From a virus, in IMG/VR virus record IMGVR_UViG_3300035670_001363, positions 1-21,811 of that record: 21,811 bases of DNA; one strand, written 5' to 3'. The translations under genes and the position numbers were made by a program. The notes beneath the pieces were generated by a model. The model did not search any database, was not told where the DNA came from, and saw only the letters and a list, made by a program, of their open reading frames with translations. Positions 21,287-21,811 of this stretch are shown here, piece by piece. How positions within the stretch are numbered: position 1 is the first letter of the stretch; each line of letters opens with the position of its first letter.

Positions 21287-21811
21287 ATGGCGACGCCGCG
21301 CAGCGAGAGCTATTCGGCGGGCAGTGGTGTGGCGGTGCATGCTGGCCGCTTGCCGCTGTTCCCCAACACGGCGCGCATCCAGATTCTGGGTCAGAGCAAC
21401 TCGGAAGGTCGCGGGCCGATTGCGGACATCAGCGCCGCGCCACTGTCTTCTGACCCCGGCCTCGCCACGCTGGCTGCCGGCACCTTCTCGCGAGTCAAGG
21501 TGTGGAACGGTGCGGCGTACGTCTCGCTGCAGATGGGGGTGAACAACGGGCAGCAAGGCGCCTCCGTCGCCAGCGGCACGCAGTTCGGCCCTGAGTTCGG
21601 CCTCGCCGTCCGTTGGATGCGTGAGACGACTTCGGGGACGCTCTACATCGAGAAGGTGGGCGGCAGTGGCTTGTCGATCACCGCTTTCGACCCGACTCCC
21701 ACCTACGACAGTTACCAGCTCCAACTGGGGGAGCGCACGCAAGCAAACACTTGGCTTGCGAGCAATGGTGGCATCGTCATCGAGCAGGAGGCGATGCTTT
21801 GGGTGCAGGGC
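21287..21811 (+). CDS. Sialate-O-acetylesterase-like (SGNH) enzyme, cut by the window edge
   Basis: An uninterrupted frame starts at the ATG at 21287, two bases after the previous stop, and runs to the last base (175 codons with no stop). It carries the SASA/CE6-type carbohydrate esterase blocks: nucleophile S37 in ILGQSNSEGRG, FGPEFGLAVRW at about 100-110, YIEKVGGSGLSI at about 120-131, and MLWVQG at 170-175, the beginning of the WxQGExD block. The rest of that block and the catalytic His would lie beyond the window. Such enzymes remove acetyl groups from surface polysaccharides; in phage fibres they modify capsule or O-antigen. Its A/T-ending codon share is higher than in most of the virion genes, which suggests recent acquisition. 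Confidence 0.82.
   Translation, partial: MATPRSESYSAGSGVAVHAGRLPLFPNTARIQILGQSNSEGRGPIADISAAPLSSDPGLATLAAGTFSRVKVWNGAAYVSLQMGVNNGQQGASVASGTQFGPEFGLAVRWMRETTSGTLYIEKVGGSGLSITAFDPTPTYDSYQLQLGERTQANTWLASNGGIVIEQEAMLWVQG

Noticed and set aside
1-21811. CRISPR array, tRNA, insertion sequence or attachment site
   Set aside because: No regularly spaced direct repeats, cloverleaf-like sequences, transposase frames or flanking core repeats were seen.

Overview
The window looks like the late (morphogenesis and lysis) region of a tailed, long-tailed (siphovirus-type) phage or prophage of a high-GC Gram-negative host. All supported genes lie on the + strand. The very strong G/C bias at third codon positions suggests a beta-proteobacterium such as a Burkholderiales member, but that is an inference from composition. 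A Gram-negative host is supported by the sequence: there is a complete spanin pair (inner-membrane Rz plus nested lipoprotein Rz1) next to a signal-anchor-type lysozyme. No integrase, repressor, attachment site, tRNA or host gene is visible, so prophage and free phage cannot be told apart.

Layout: 42-4402 is the packaging and procapsid block (P27-type small terminase, large terminase, HK97-type portal, ClpP-like prohead protease). 4481-5734 is the HK97-fold major capsid protein. 5808-7915 holds a small unknown protein and four connector/neck/tail-completion proteins. 8054-8707 is the tail tube protein. 8815-9521 is the tail assembly chaperone pair, made by a -1 frameshift at GGGAAAC. 9552-14720 is a 1722-residue tape measure protein. 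14717-17618 encodes three tail or fibre proteins, two with carbohydrate-binding-like modules and one that looks like an Asp-box beta-propeller. 17618-18025 is unknown. 18022-18747 encodes a response-regulator receiver domain joined to a coiled coil and one membrane helix. 18744-20142 is the lysis block (small unknown protein, holin, endolysin, Rz/Rz1). 20139-20669 is a probable circularly permuted NlpC/P60-like protein. 20682-21284 is a further fibre-like protein. A sialate-O-acetylesterase-like (SGNH) enzyme starts at 21287 and runs off the right edge.

Expression layout: from 9552 to 20669 every gene start overlaps or touches the stop of the previous gene, so the tape measure, fibres, receiver-domain protein and lysis genes probably form one translationally coupled string. 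The larger gaps (4403-4480, 5735-5807, 7916-8053, 8708-8814) each contain strong hairpins, and these bracket the two most abundant virion proteins, the capsid and the tail tube.

The most unusual item is the phage-encoded receiver domain with an intact phosphorylation site on a membrane anchor, built into the late transcript directly before the holin. The fibre region is also of interest: an Asp-box propeller, three carbohydrate-binding-like modules and a carbohydrate esterase suggest a polysaccharide-directed adsorption apparatus, without the usual lambda-type tip genes between tape measure and lysis.
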